This document shows, one piece after another, positions 8,483-16,832 of a DNA stretch of 64,000 nucleotides (positions are counted from its first letter, which is position 1; the number at the start of each line of letters is the position of its first letter). The position numbers and the translations under genes are program-made. The DNA is from Aquificota bacterium (GTDB lineage Bacteria > Aquificota > Aquificia > Aquificales > Aquificaceae): positions 666,544-730,543 of the forward strand of contig JAADEH010000012.1 in assembly GCA_013153495.1 (NCBI GenBank). Direction: 5' to 3'. The notes under the pieces are model-generated. The model made no database searches and was not told where the DNA came from. It saw only the letters and a list, made by a program, of their open reading frames with translations.

Positions 8483-9001
8483 ATGGGTGTCCAGTCAAGG
8501 AAGAGGGTCTTCTTCGGTCTGGGAAGCAACTTAGGGGACAGGGTAGGGTATTTAGAAGGAGCGGTCTGTCTGCTGAAGGAGGTCGGAGAGGTGACCTGTG
8601 TGTCCACCGTGTATGAAAGCCCTCCCTGGGGTGTAGAAAACCAGCCTGCCTTCTTAAACTGCGTGGCGGAAGTAAGAACGTCCCTTGACCCCTTTGAACT
8701 GCTCAGGTGGGCAAAGTCCGCAGAGCGCAGAATAGGCAGAAAGGAGCGCTTTCGGTGGGGTCCGAGGGAGATAGACATAGACATACTGCTTTTTGGAGAT
8801 GAGGTAATAGACAGCAGGGAGCTGAGCATCCCCCACAGGTTTTTAGAGGAGAGGGACTTCTTCCTCATACCTCTCCTTGAGATTGAGCCTTGTATAAAGA
8901 ACCCCCGAACGGGGGTCCTTCTAAGTAAATCTCTACCGAAGGTCTTTATAAACTTAAAACCTTTCTGCTGTCTTCTCAGTGGGCACCTTCACGGGACTTG
9001 A
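8483..9001 (+). CDS. folK: 2-amino-4-hydroxy-6-hydroxymethyldihydropteridine pyrophosphokinase
   Basis: HPPK, which transfers pyrophosphate to the pterin in folate synthesis. The 172 residues show FFGLGSNLGDR near the N-terminus, YESPPWGVENQPAFLN, and the catalytic signature RWGPREIDIDILLFGDE followed by IPHRFLEERDFFLIPLLE. The C-terminal 25 residues are poorly conserved and follow a GC-rich hairpin in the gene (8901-8916). The gene overlaps the cysteine-desulfurase-like gene by 26 bp, tail to tail. Confidence 0.95.
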   Translation: MGVQSRKRVFFGLGSNLGDRVGYLEGAVCLLKEVGEVTCVSTVYESPPWGVENQPAFLNCVAEVRTSLDPFELLRWAKSAERRIGRKERFRWGPREIDIDILLFGDEVIDSRELSIPHRFLEERDFFLIPLLEIEPCIKNPRTGVLLSKSLPKVFINLKPFCCLLSGHLHGT

Positions 9002-10205
9002 CATACTGTTCCCAGTTTTCCGGGTTGAAGGGGGAGAGGCTTCTGAGCCAGTTGACTATCTTGGGAAACTCCTCCGCTGCGTATTCAACGTCCTCGTCCG
9101 TGTTCTCCCTTCCGAAGCTAAAGACTATGGAACCGTTGGAAACCTCCTTGGGAACACCTATGGCGAAGAGAACGTGGGACTGCTTGAGAGCCAAAGAAAC
9201 GCATGCGGAACCCGAAGCGGTCTCTATACCCATCAGGTCGCATCTCAGAAGCATAGCCTCACCTTCTATGAAGTGGACTATCAGGGAAAGGTGGTGGGGA
9301 AGTCTCTGGGTCGGGTGTCCCGTAAACTCTATGTATTGGAGCTTCTCCTCTATGGCTTTCTTCAGTCTGTCCCTGTAATTGGCAAGTCTGGTCATTCTGT
9401 CCTCAAGCTCCTTCATGGTAAGCTCTGCGGCGGCTCCGAAGCCTACAATACCGGGGACGTTTTCCGTTCCCGCTCTTACACCCCTTTCCTGCGTTCCACC
9501 CTCTATGAGGGGTCTGACCTTAACTCCCTTTCTGGTCCACAGCGCTCCGACACCTTTCGGTCCATACATCAGGTGTGCGGTGAAAGATGCCGCATCAACT
9601 CCCCACTCCTTGAGGTCAACGGGGTAGTGTCCGAGGGTGGGTGCGGCGTCCGTGTGGAATATGACCTTGGGGTTCTTTTCCTTTGCAGCTTGAACGAGTT
9701 CCTTTATGTTCTGTATAGTTCCTATCTCCCTGTTGGAGTGTCCTATGGAAACGAGAACGGTGTCCTTCCTGACCGCTTCCTTGACCTGCTCCGGGTCTAT
9801 CAGTCCGTAGTTGTCGGGCTTGAGGTATGTAACCTCCCAGCCTTCCCTTTCGAGGGTTTTGCAGGGGTGGAGTATGGAGTGGTGCTCTATTTCGGTGGTA
9901 ACTATGTGCCTTCCCCTCTTCTTGTAGGCGCTTGCTATACCCTTTATGGCGAGGTTGTTAGCCTCTATTCCTCCGGAGGTGAAGACTATCTCCTCGGGCG
10001 TGTTGGCGTTTATAAGGGTAGCTATCTTCTCACGGGCTTCGTTTATAGCCTTCTTTGCCTCCTGCCCGAAGCTGTGCAGAGAGGTGGGATTTCCGAAACG
10101 TTCCCTAAAATAGGGGAGCATAGCCTCAAGGACTTCCTCCGCAACGGGAGTGGTGGCTATGTGGTCCAAGTAAACAACTCTACTTCCCGCTTTCTTTGCA
10201 AACAT
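8976..10205 (-). CDS. Cysteine desulfurase-like protein lacking the PLP lysine
   Basis: A 409-residue fold-type I aminotransferase-like protein that follows IscS/NifS closely over its whole length: VYLDHIATTPV, the stacking His in TTEIEHHS (108), the PLP-ring Asp (186), RAGTEN and the sulfur-carrier Cys in ASGSACVS (335). The Schiff-base lysine of the SxHK motif is replaced by leucine (SFTAHLMYGPKG, Leu212, codon CTG at 9570-9572). Other PLP contacts also differ: GAT is GGI at 78-80, NNEIG is NREIG, and the Gln of DAxQ is Pro189. It should not bind PLP covalently and is probably a non-catalytic relative, perhaps a scaffold or sulfur acceptor. It is transcribed with mrp. The ATG follows AAGGAGG. 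Confidence 0.9.
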   Translation of the reverse strand: MFAKKAGSRVVYLDHIATTPVAEEVLEAMLPYFRERFGNPTSLHSFGQEAKKAINEAREKIATLINANTPEEIVFTSGGIEANNLAIKGIASAYKKRGRHIVTTEIEHHSILHPCKTLEREGWEVTYLKPDNYGLIDPEQVKEAVRKDTVLVSIGHSNREIGTIQNIKELVQAAKEKNPKVIFHTDAAPTLGHYPVDLKEWGVDAASFTAHLMYGPKGVGALWTRKGVKVRPLIEGGTQERGVRAGTENVPGIVGFGAAAELTMKELEDRMTRLANYRDRLKKAIEEKLQYIEFTGHPTQRLPHHLSLIVHFIEGEAMLLRCDLMGIETASGSACVSLALKQSHVLFAIGVPKEVSNGSIVFSFGRENTDEDVEYAAEEFPKIVNWLRSLSPFNPENWEQYVKSREGAH

Positions 10206-10217
10206 TCTATTACCTCC

Positions 10218-11282
10218 TTAACTTAATTCCTGAGCGACGAGCTTAGCTATACCGATAAATGCCTTCGAAACTTCCGATTCCGGTGCGCTGACCACGACAG
10301 GTTCTCCCTCGTCGGACTTCTCAGCAACCACGGGGTCTATTGGTATTGAACCGAGTATCTTAAGCCCGTATGCGGACGCAAACTCTGCGGTTTTACCCTT
10401 CCCGAATATGTAGTATCTGTTGCCCGTCTCGGGGCACACGAAGTATGCCATGTTTTCTATAACTCCCAGAACGGGTATCTGGACTTCTTTGAACATGGAG
10501 GTTGCCTTTTTAACGTCCGCAAGGGCTACATCTTGGGGAGTGGTTACCACTATGGCTCCCGATATGTCAACATTCTGAGCCAAGGTGAGCTGAACGTCTC
10601 CCGTTCCCGGGGGTAAGTCAAGTATCAAATAATCCAGCTCCCCCCACTCCACATCGAAGAGAAACTGGGTCAGAGCCTTCATGAGCATGGGACCTCTCCA
10701 TATGACGGGGGTGTCCTCGGAGGGGAGCATAAACCCTATGGAGAGAACCTTTATACCGAACTTCTCAACGGGAACTATTTTGTTGCGCTCGTTCACGGTA
10801 GCCCTCTCTCCTTTTAGACCCAAGAGGGTGGGAATGCTCGGTCCGTATATGTCCGCATCTAAAAGACCTACCTTGTAGCCGAGCTTTGAAAGCGCTAAGG
10901 CGAGGTTTGCGGATACGGTGGACTTACCCACTCCTCCCTTTCCGCTACCGACCGCTATAAGGTGCCTGACACCGGGAACTTTTCTCTTGGCAAAGGCAGG
11001 TTGACCCACAGGTATTTGGGGTCCTTGTTGAGGTTTGCTTTGCTGGGGCGACCCTTGGGCGAATCTTACCTTAACTCTGTCCACGTCGGGAAGACCAGCC
11101 ACCGCCTTTTCTACCTTTGCCCTCAGAACATCTTCAAGACCCGCTTTGGGAAGGTATAGTAGAACGTCAAGCTCCGTTCCTATGAGTTTTATGTCTTTTA
11201 CCAGCTGGGCGAGGTTCTCGCTCAATCCGAGGTCCTGAAGGGTTTCGGAACGCAGAGCGTCCATTATGTCCTTTACCGCCAT
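10218..11282 (-). CDS. mrp: Fe-S cluster carrier ATPase Mrp/ApbC
   Basis: P-loop ATPase of the Mrp/NBP35 family that carries and delivers [4Fe-4S] clusters. An N-terminal DUF59-like domain (residues 1-80) leads through a Pro/Gln-rich linker (QQSKPQQGPQ) to the ATPase core with GSGKGGVGKSTVSANLA, the switch DLPPGTGDVQLT and the C-terminal ENMAYFVCPETG. The usual CPxC cluster motif is not seen; only this single Cys is present in the corresponding segment (VCPETG). GGAGGAAAAATCT precedes the ATG. It lies 12 bp upstream of the cysteine-desulfurase-like gene. Confidence 0.94.
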   Translation of the reverse strand: MAVKDIMDALRSETLQDLGLSENLAQLVKDIKLIGTELDVLLYLPKAGLEDVLRAKVEKAVAGLPDVDRVKVRFAQGSPQQSKPQQGPQIPVGQPAFAKRKVPGVRHLIAVGSGKGGVGKSTVSANLALALSKLGYKVGLLDADIYGPSIPTLLGLKGERATVNERNKIVPVEKFGIKVLSIGFMLPSEDTPVIWRGPMLMKALTQFLFDVEWGELDYLILDLPPGTGDVQLTLAQNVDISGAIVVTTPQDVALADVKKATSMFKEVQIPVLGVIENMAYFVCPETGNRYYIFGKGKTAEFASAYGLKILGSIPIDPVVAEKSDEGEPVVVSAPESEVSKAFIGIAKLVAQELS

Positions 11283-11384
11283 AGATTTTTCCTCCTTGGG
11301 GGGCTTCTAAGTAAAGAATATAGTAAATTGAATTCTTAAGTATGACTGCTATCATCGGTCATAAAACACATTCGGGGGACGAGA

Positions 11385-12233
11385 ATGAACATAGCGCCTG
11401 AGATTTTAAATTACCTCGGGGACAAGAGAGATTTTGCGGAGATAATTCTTGCACCCAAAGCCTCTCCCGTTGAAAGAAGGGAAAGGGGCATAAAAAAGAT
11501 ATTGGACCTGATTCTCTCTCCGGAAGACATAAGAGATACACTCGTTTCCCTTCGCTCCCACACTCCCGTTTCCCTCGGACCTCTCGGAAGGGAAGGCTTT
11601 TTCTCCTTCGGAATTCCCGAAGTAGGAAGGATAAGGGTTACATATCTGACCCAGAGGGGGAGCTACGTGGTGAGCATAGTTAAGGTTCCTTACGACATTC
11701 CCCCTCTACGGGACATTCTCTCGAGTGAGGCTGATATCGAACTTCTATTTAAAACCCTTAAGGAAAGCAGGGGAATTGTAGCGATAATAGGTAAGAGCTA
11801 TGTGATACACAACCTGTTTTCATACTCTCTCCTCAAAGAGCTTTGCGAGAGGGAATCGGGACTTATATACATACTGGAAAGACCCATAACCTACCTGATA
11901 AAGCACAGCAGTTCCATAGTTATCCAGAGAGAGGTGGGTGTTGACGTTGACAGCTTCGACGATGGAATAGAGGAAGCCCTATTCCTGCATCCGGAGATTA
12001 TCTACATAAGCGACATAACCATAAGGGAAGCCCTCAAGTCTGTTAGGAAACTCTTCGATATACCTATACTGACCATAATGAGTCTGACCGCCTCCGGTGT
12101 GGAAGCTCTGAAGAGAAGTTTTGAGGTGTTTTTAGAGGGAGAGTCCTCAAGCGCCATGAGATTAATTTCTAAGGTAATAGAGCTTGCTCTGGACGGAAAG
12201 GACAGGATAACCTTCTCGGTCAGAGACATATAA
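11385..12233 (+). CDS. PilT-like protein with degenerate nucleotide-binding site
   Basis: A 282-residue protein that aligns by eye with PilT/PilU twitching ATPases over the C-terminal 150 residues. It keeps the REVG element (182-185) followed by DVDSFDDGIEEALFLHPEI, which matches the usual His/Asp-box region. The Walker A loop GPTGSGKST is replaced by IIGKSYVIHNLF (about 134-145), and the Walker B/Glu-box VGEMRD by ISDITI. It is therefore probably a non-hydrolysing member, perhaps a regulator of a pilus motor. No pilus genes are in the window. The 3' end overlaps the decarboxylase gene by 14 bp. Confidence 0.72.
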   Translation: MNIAPEILNYLGDKRDFAEIILAPKASPVERRERGIKKILDLILSPEDIRDTLVSLRSHTPVSLGPLGREGFFSFGIPEVGRIRVTYLTQRGSYVVSIVKVPYDIPPLRDILSSEADIELLFKTLKESRGIVAIIGKSYVIHNLFSYSLLKELCERESGLIYILERPITYLIKHSSSIVIQREVGVDVDSFDDGIEEALFLHPEIIYISDITIREALKSVRKLFDIPILTIMSLTASGVEALKRSFEVFLEGESSSAMRLISKVIELALDGKDRITFSVRDI

Positions 12234-13392
12234 CCTCCGGTTTAGGAAAACCGTTGAACTCGGAAGCATATACCGTTGTGTATGCACCTGCGGAAAGAAG
12301 GAACAGCCTGTCCCCCACCTCCGGTTCGGGAAGGTAAACGTTCTTTGCCACCGTGTCCATGCTGTCGCAGGAAACACCACCTATAACCCATTCCTTGAGT
12401 TCTCCCTTTCTTTCCAAATAAGTTGGATACCTTATGCCTCCGAGAGCTTCCGCAAGACCGTTGAACACTCCCGTGTCTATGTATAGCCAGTTCTCGTCTC
12501 CTCTTTGAGCCTTGCCTATAACGCTCACGACCATTATCCCCTGGTCCCCCACAACACCCCTTCCCGGCTCCATCTGAAGCTCGTAAGGTGGGTTCGGAAA
12601 GTATTTCCTCAGAAGACCTCTGACGTAATAGGCTATGTCCTCCACCCTAAGAGCCTCCTGAAGGTATCGGACCGGAATACCACCCCCCATGTTTAAAACT
12701 AAGAGCTTTATACCTCTCCTTCTGGCTTCTTCCCAGAGCTGGGCTGACCTCTTTATGGCTATAAACCAGTTGCGGAGGTTGTTGCACTGAGAACCCACGT
12801 GAAAGGTCAGACCTATGGGAACCAACCCCTTATTTTTAGAAAATTCCAGTATCTCGAGGGCGGTTTCGAGGTCCACCCCGAACTTCCTCGAGAGGGGCCA
12901 ATCGCTCCCCTCGTTTGGAACGGTTATCCTCACATACACCCTTGCCCTCGGAGCTACCTTAGCTATCTTCTCCACCTCCGCAAAGCTGTCCACCGCAAAC
13001 CTGTTTACTCCTTCACGGTAAGCGTAATCTATGAACTCTTCGGGTTTGACGGGATTGCTGGATATAATCCTCTCGGGACTAACCCCCAAAGAGAGCACCC
13101 TCCTAAGCTCTTCCGAAGAGGCAACCTCAAAACCTGAACCTACCTGTGCAAGAGCGGAGAGGACACCCACATCGTCGTTTGCCTTCACAGCGTAATAAAT
13201 GTTCACCTCCGGCAGGTGGTAGCGTATCTGAACGAACCTTGCCTTCACTCCCTCCAAATCCATGAGCAGGGCAGGGGTTTTCACTTTGTAAAGGTGCTCT
13301 TTGAACTTAGGTCTGCTTGCGAGAAACTCCTCAAAATAACGCTTTGCGTAGTTAAACTGAATTTCTCCCAGCTTTAAAGCAGTCCCGGTCAT
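12220..13392 (-). CDS. Ornithine/diaminopimelate-type (group IV) PLP decarboxylase
   Basis: Alanine-racemase-fold PLP decarboxylase of 390 residues. The PLP lysine is in YYAVKAND near residue 88; other motifs are FHVGSQCNN, LNMGGGIP, MEPGRGVVGDQG and CDSMDT, the last being the active-site Cys region typical of ornithine decarboxylases. It probably makes putrescine for polyamines, which are abundant in thermophiles. Lysine or carboxynorspermidine decarboxylase remain possible. It is a single gene with a start 9 bp after the hydrolase stop. Confidence 0.85.
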   Translation of the reverse strand: MTGTALKLGEIQFNYAKRYFEEFLASRPKFKEHLYKVKTPALLMDLEGVKARFVQIRYHLPEVNIYYAVKANDDVGVLSALAQVGSGFEVASSEELRRVLSLGVSPERIISSNPVKPEEFIDYAYREGVNRFAVDSFAEVEKIAKVAPRARVYVRITVPNEGSDWPLSRKFGVDLETALEILEFSKNKGLVPIGLTFHVGSQCNNLRNWFIAIKRSAQLWEEARRRGIKLLVLNMGGGIPVRYLQEALRVEDIAYYVRGLLRKYFPNPPYELQMEPGRGVVGDQGIMVVSVIGKAQRGDENWLYIDTGVFNGLAEALGGIRYPTYLERKGELKEWVIGGVSCDSMDTVAKNVYLPEPEVGDRLFLLSAGAYTTVYASEFNGFPKPEVICL

Positions 13393-13401
13393 AGCTTTAT
13401 T

Positions 13402-14160
13402 CTAAAACTCCAGCTCCATCCCGTCCTGAGCACTTACAACTCTAAGTCCTAACTCCTGAGACAGCTCCTCCGCTATCCTTTCGGGACCCTTTTGGTGCAT
13501 TTCCATGCTGAAGTGGGTTATCACTGTAGTTTCCGCAGAGCACACCCTTATAAGCTCTTTAACCTCCTCTACCGACAGATGGTCTATATCGGGTCTTTTT
13601 GAGTAAAAGGTCGTGTTGATAATAAAAACCTTCGGTTTTCTCGGATAGACTTCGAGCATTCTGTCTTCGTATTTTGCACATGATAAATAAACCACTTCGT
13701 CGTTGAAGGAAAGTCCGTATGTTTCCGCTCCGTGATGGGAGTGCCTCATAATAGCCTTGACCCTGATACCTTTGTAGGAAAGTTCCTTACCCTCCTTTAT
13801 AATCCCGATTTGGGAAAGCCTTTTCAAAAGGTAGGGAAGGACTACCCTATCCTCTCCCCGGACCGCACTTTCGGGAGCAAAGAGAGCAAGCCCCCTCCTT
13901 TTGCCTCCGTCTGTGCACGCTTCTATTAGAGTGTTTACGTCTGCGGTGTGGTCCAGATGTATGTGGGACAGAACTATGAGGTCTATTGAGGTGTAGTCTA
14001 TTCCTTTTTCCTTCAGATAGACAAAGGCTCCGGGACCGGGGTCCACGTGAACCCTCGAGTCCCCAAAATATATCAAAAATCCGCCCGAACGCCTGACAAG
14101 ACGGAAAGTGGTTACCCTGCCTCCCGCCGTTCCTACGAATATAACCTTAGACGTCCTCAA
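13402..14160 (-). CDS. MBL-fold metallo-hydrolase
   Basis: A 252-residue metallo-beta-lactamase-fold protein with the metal motif HIHLDHTAD near residue 66, a preceding DPGPGAF, and further histidines (MRHSHHGAETYG, VITHFSMEMH). The ribonuclease Z / phosphodiesterase branch is likely but the substrate is unknown. The start appears to be a TTG that overlaps the ferredoxin stop region by 14 bp; no ATG is available nearby. It is the third gene of a ferredoxin-ferredoxin-hydrolase operon. Confidence 0.82.
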   Translation of the reverse strand: MRTSKVIFVGTAGGRVTTFRLVRRSGGFLIYFGDSRVHVDPGPGAFVYLKEKGIDYTSIDLIVLSHIHLDHTADVNTLIEACTDGGKRRGLALFAPESAVRGEDRVVLPYLLKRLSQIGIIKEGKELSYKGIRVKAIMRHSHHGAETYGLSFNDEVVYLSCAKYEDRMLEVYPRKPKVFIINTTFYSKRPDIDHLSVEEVKELIRVCSAETTVITHFSMEMHQKGPERIAEELSQELGLRVVSAQDGMELEF

Positions 14161-14383
14161 CTATTATCGAACCGCTCGGGCATTCGTCCGCTACTTCTTC
14201 CACTTCCTCTTCGAGGTCTTCCGGAACATACATCCACTTCTCCTCGTCGCTCTCCTCTATGTCGTATCTAACCACGTCAGCTATTCCGTCTCCCCTGTCC
14301 TTAAAAACCTCTGGAATTCTGTCGTAGCAAAGTTCGCAGGCAGTGCAGGTGTCGTAATCTATGCGAACCTTTTTATTGGGCAT
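14147..14383 (-). CDS. [4Fe-4S] ferredoxin (second of a tandem pair)
   Basis: A 78-residue acidic ferredoxin of the Fer4_13/Thermotoga type with a single cluster site: CTACELC (three Cys) plus the distal Cys in DECPSGSI. It is very similar to the neighbouring ferredoxin (DTCTACELCYDRIPEVFKD shared), so it arose by duplication. In reductive-TCA Aquificales such paired ferredoxins feed 2-oxoacid:ferredoxin oxidoreductases; the partner here is inferred. It lies 2 bp from the first copy. Confidence 0.93.
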   Translation of the reverse strand: MPNKKVRIDYDTCTACELCYDRIPEVFKDRGDGIADVVRYDIEESDEEKWMYVPEDLEEEVEEVADECPSGSIIVEDV

Positions 14384-14385
14384 AA

Positions 14386-14616
14386 TTATTCCTCCTCAAC
14401 TATGATGGACCCGCTGGGACACTCGTCCGCAACTTCCTGGACGTCGTCCGCCAGGTCCTCGGGGACGTTCATCCACCTCTCGTCCCCATCCTCTATGTGA
14501 ACCTCAACAACATCTGCTATTCCATCCCCAATATCTTTGAAAACCTCGGGGATTCTGTCGTAGCAAAGCTCGCAGGCGGTGCAGGTGTCCTGGTCAACTC
14601 TAACTTTGAGACCCAT
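14386..14616 (-). CDS. [4Fe-4S] ferredoxin (first of a tandem pair)
   Basis: A 76-residue ferredoxin with the same cysteine layout as its neighbour, CTACELC and DECPSGSI, and a strongly acidic surface (DGDERWMNVPEDLADD). The ATG follows GGAGGTAAGCCA. First gene of the ferredoxin operon, close to sucD. The two copies differ mainly in the loop before the conserved PEDL segment, which could set partner preference. Confidence 0.94.
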   Translation of the reverse strand: MGLKVRVDQDTCTACELCYDRIPEVFKDIGDGIADVVEVHIEDGDERWMNVPEDLADDVQEVADECPSGSIIVEEE

Positions 14617-14642
14617 TGGCTTACCTCCTCAAGTTTTCTTAA

Positions 14643-14671
14643 GACATATAAAAAATATTAAAGAAGTTCAA
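14643..14671 (-). promoter_or_regulatory. Promoter of the ferredoxin operon
   Basis: The minus strand reads TTGAAC (14666-14671), 17 bp, TATGTC (14643-14648), with an AT-rich spacer. It sits in the 70-bp gap between sucD and the first ferredoxin gene. Confidence 0.4.
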
Positions 14672-14686
14672 TATATCAAGATAACC

Positions 14687-15604
14687 TTAATCAGTATCGC
14701 AGGTTTTGTCTTCCTCTGCAACCTCAAGCACGCCAAGTATCTTAGCCACCGTTTCCCCTATCTTCGCTGGGTTATCTATCACATAGGCTCCCGCTTTCTC
14801 AAGAGCCTGCATCTTAGCCTGTGCGGTTCCTTTGCCACCCATTATTATAGCTCCCGCATGTCCCATTCTCTTTCCGGGCGGTGCGGTAATTCCCGCTATA
14901 TATGCGAATACGGGCTTGTCAACGTTGGACTCTATAAACTCCGCAGCTTCCTCTTCTGCCGTTCCCCCTATCTCACCTATCATAAGTATGGCTTCGGTTT
15001 CCGGGTCTTCGTTAAAGAGGGCTATAACATCTCTGTGAGATAGACCGTGAACCGGGTCTCCACCTATTCCAACCGCAGTAGTCTGTCCGAGACCGAGCTG
15101 TGTCAGCTGATATGCAGCCTCGTAGGTGAGGGTTCCGCTCCTGGAAACTATCCCCACTTTACCCCTTTTGAATATGTGCCCCGGCATTATTCCTACCTTT
15201 GCCTCACCGGGAGTTATAAGTCCAGGACAGTTGGGACCTATGAGCTTGGCATCGGGGTAGTTTTTCTTCATGTAATCCTTGACAGCCATCATGTCTTTGA
15301 CAGGTATCCCTTCAGTTATGCAGACTACCAGCTCTATACCGCTATCTAAGGCTTCCACTATAGCATCCGCAGCAAATGGTGCAGGGACAAAAATAAGTGA
15401 GCAGTTTGCTCTCGTCTCTCTTACCGCATCCTCCACCGTGTTAAAGACGGGTATTCCCTCAACTTCCTGTCCTGCTTTTCCGGGCGTAACACCGGCTACC
15501 ACCTGAGTTCCGTAAGCTTTACACTGGGTGGCGTGAAATGACCCTTCCTTTCCGGTTATTCCCTGAACAACGACCCTGGTGTTCTTGTCAACGAGTATAG
15601 CCAT
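14687..15604 (-). CDS. sucD: Succinyl-CoA synthetase alpha subunit
   Basis: Interconverts succinate and succinyl-CoA with ATP; in the reductive TCA cycle it runs toward succinyl-CoA. The 305 residues carry the CoA-binding N-terminus ([14 protein letters not shown]), [21 protein letters not shown] and the phosphohistidine region [14 protein letters not shown]. An acidic tail of about 10 residues extends the C-terminus. It is separated from sucC by two uma2 genes. Citryl-CoA synthetase small subunit is the main alternative, but length and the C-terminal match favour sucD. Confidence 0.93.
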   Translation of the reverse strand: MAILVDKNTRVVVQGITGKEGSFHATQCKAYGTQVVAGVTPGKAGQEVEGIPVFNTVEDAVRETRANCSLIFVPAPFAADAIVEALDSGIELVVCITEGIPVKDMMAVKDYMKKNYPDAKLIGPNCPGLITPGEAKVGIMPGHIFKRGKVGIVSRSGTLTYEAAYQLTQLGLGQTTAVGIGGDPVHGLSHRDVIALFNEDPETEAILMIGEIGGTAEEEAAEFIESNVDKPVFAYIAGITAPPGKRMGHAGAIIMGGKGTAQAKMQALEKAGAYVIDNPAKIGETVAKILGVLEVAEEDKTCDTD

Positions 15605-15606
15605 CC

Positions 15607-16209
15607 TTAGACCTCCTCCTTAAGAAGCTCCTCAATATTTAACCTTATACCTTCAAAGACTTCAAAATCTTCGTTCCAATTCTGAACCACCCACTTCTCT
15701 CTTCTGGGGGCAATCATCACCTTCTTTGTTTTTGTGAAAATCCATATTACCTTCTCCACTCCGGCATTCAGTAAGTCCTGCGTCTTTTCATGGGCGTATT
15801 CTTCGACACTTCCATACCTTGACAAATCCGCTTTGGTGTCAACCTCTATAACTATTTTTGGAGCCACTGGGATTAACTTATCCTCCATAAGGTAAGGTTT
15901 CACCTTCTCTTTCTCAAAAATGGCTATATCTAAATTTCTCCAGGAACCCTTCTTGTAAAGGAAGCCGAGTTCATTAGTTAGAACTGTATACTTGCTTTTG
16001 TCAAGGTTCTTGAGCAGGAACTCCAAAATGAGCATGATTATATACGCTTGCAATCCACTACTTCCCATCACAGCCTCAGGTGGAAGCTCCCCTTTCAGGA
16101 CTTTTTTATAGTTTCTGTAATAGATGGGTTTTCCATTTACTTTCTCGTATGTAAGGAGTTTCAGAAGAGCCTTTTTCTCTTCTTTACTTAAAGTTCCCGC
16201 TGTGCTCAT
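15607..16209 (-). CDS. Uma2 family putative endonuclease (copy 2)
   Basis: A 200-residue PD-(D/E)xK-fold protein of the Uma2/DUF820 family. The core [15 protein letters not shown], then [19 protein letters not shown], fits the Asp/Glu and Lys pattern of the family. It shares long stretches with the upstream copy ([20 protein letters not shown]), so the two are a tandem duplication. It lies 2 bp from both neighbours, inside the sucC-sucD operon. Activity and target are unknown; Uma2 genes are mostly uncharacterised. Confidence 0.82.
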   Translation of the reverse strand: MSTAGTLSKEEKKALLKLLTYEKVNGKPIYYRNYKKVLKGELPPEAVMGSSGLQAYIIMLILEFLLKNLDKSKYTVLTNELGFLYKKGSWRNLDIAIFEKEKVKPYLMEDKLIPVAPKIVIEVDTKADLSRYGSVEEYAHEKTQDLLNAGVEKVIWIFTKTKKVMIAPRREKWVVQNWNEDFEVFEGIRLNIEELLKEEV

Positions 16210-16211
16210 AC

Positions 16212-16820
16212 TTAAACCTCTATGCCTTCCTTCCTTAACAGCTGAGCAACATTTAATTTAACGTCCTCCAAGACCTCTACGTCCGTGCCCCAGTCCTTCA
16301 CAATCCAATCTTTCCCTTTTTGGGCTATGAGAACTTTTTTAACTTTACTCATATACCATATGACTCTTTCCACACCCGAGTCCAGCAAATCCTGCGTTTT
16401 TTCATACACGTATTCCTCAAAGCTCGAGTAGCCGGAAAGGTCAGCTTTAGTATCTATTTCTATAACAACCAGAGGTGGTTTTTTTGTATATTTATCCGCA
16501 GGTCTTTTCATATCCTCCTTTCTGTATATGGCTATGTCCAAGCTTCTGAAGCTTCTCGGTGCGTATATAAAACCGAGTTCTCCCGTAAGCACAATAAACT
16601 CCTTCGGTAAGACCTTTGACAAAAATCCGATTATCAACGCTACTAAAATAGCATGCAGTTCACTGCTCCCCATAACTGCTTCCGGTGGGAGTTCTCCCCT
16701 AAGAACTCTTTTGTAGTCCCTGTAATATATGGGTTTGCCCTTTACTTTCTCGTATGTGAGGAGCTTGAGAAGCCTTCTTCTCTCTGCCGGGTTAATTCCC
16801 TTGGTCTTTAAAGAACCCAT
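16212..16820 (-). CDS. Uma2 family putative endonuclease (copy 1)
   Basis: A 202-residue Uma2/DUF820 protein. The catalytic-core pattern is VVIEIDTKADLSGYSSFEEY and YEKTQDLLDSGVERVIWYMS. About half the residues are shared with copy 2 by eye. It begins 12 bp after sucC and ends 2 bp before copy 2, so all four genes sdould be on one transcript. Function is not predictable from sequence. Confidence 0.82.
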   Translation of the reverse strand: MGSLKTKGINPAERRRLLKLLTYEKVKGKPIYYRDYKRVLRGELPPEAVMGSSELHAILVALIIGFLSKVLPKEFIVLTGELGFIYAPRSFRSLDIAIYRKEDMKRPADKYTKKPPLVVIEIDTKADLSGYSSFEEYVYEKTQDLLDSGVERVIWYMSKVKKVLIAQKGKDWIVKDWGTDVEVLEDVKLNVAQLLRKEGIEV

Positions 16821-16832
16821 AACACCTTAAAT

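Noticed and set aside
8901-8916. Hairpin ACCCCC-GAAC-GGGGGT as a terminator of folK
   Set aside because: It lies inside folK, is followed by CCTTCT rather than a T-run, and the reading frame continues 85 bases.
8979-10226. Plus-strand ORF of 415 codons antisense to the cysteine-desulfurase-like gene
   Set aside because: The minus-strand frame matches IscS throughout with a strong ribosome binding site; the plus ORF has low-complexity, Gly/Val/Tyr-rich translation typical of a shadow frame.
15607-16820. The Uma2 pair as a mobile element
   Set aside because: No terminal repeats, target duplications, transposase or composition change were seen; only the two nuclease-like ORFs are present.
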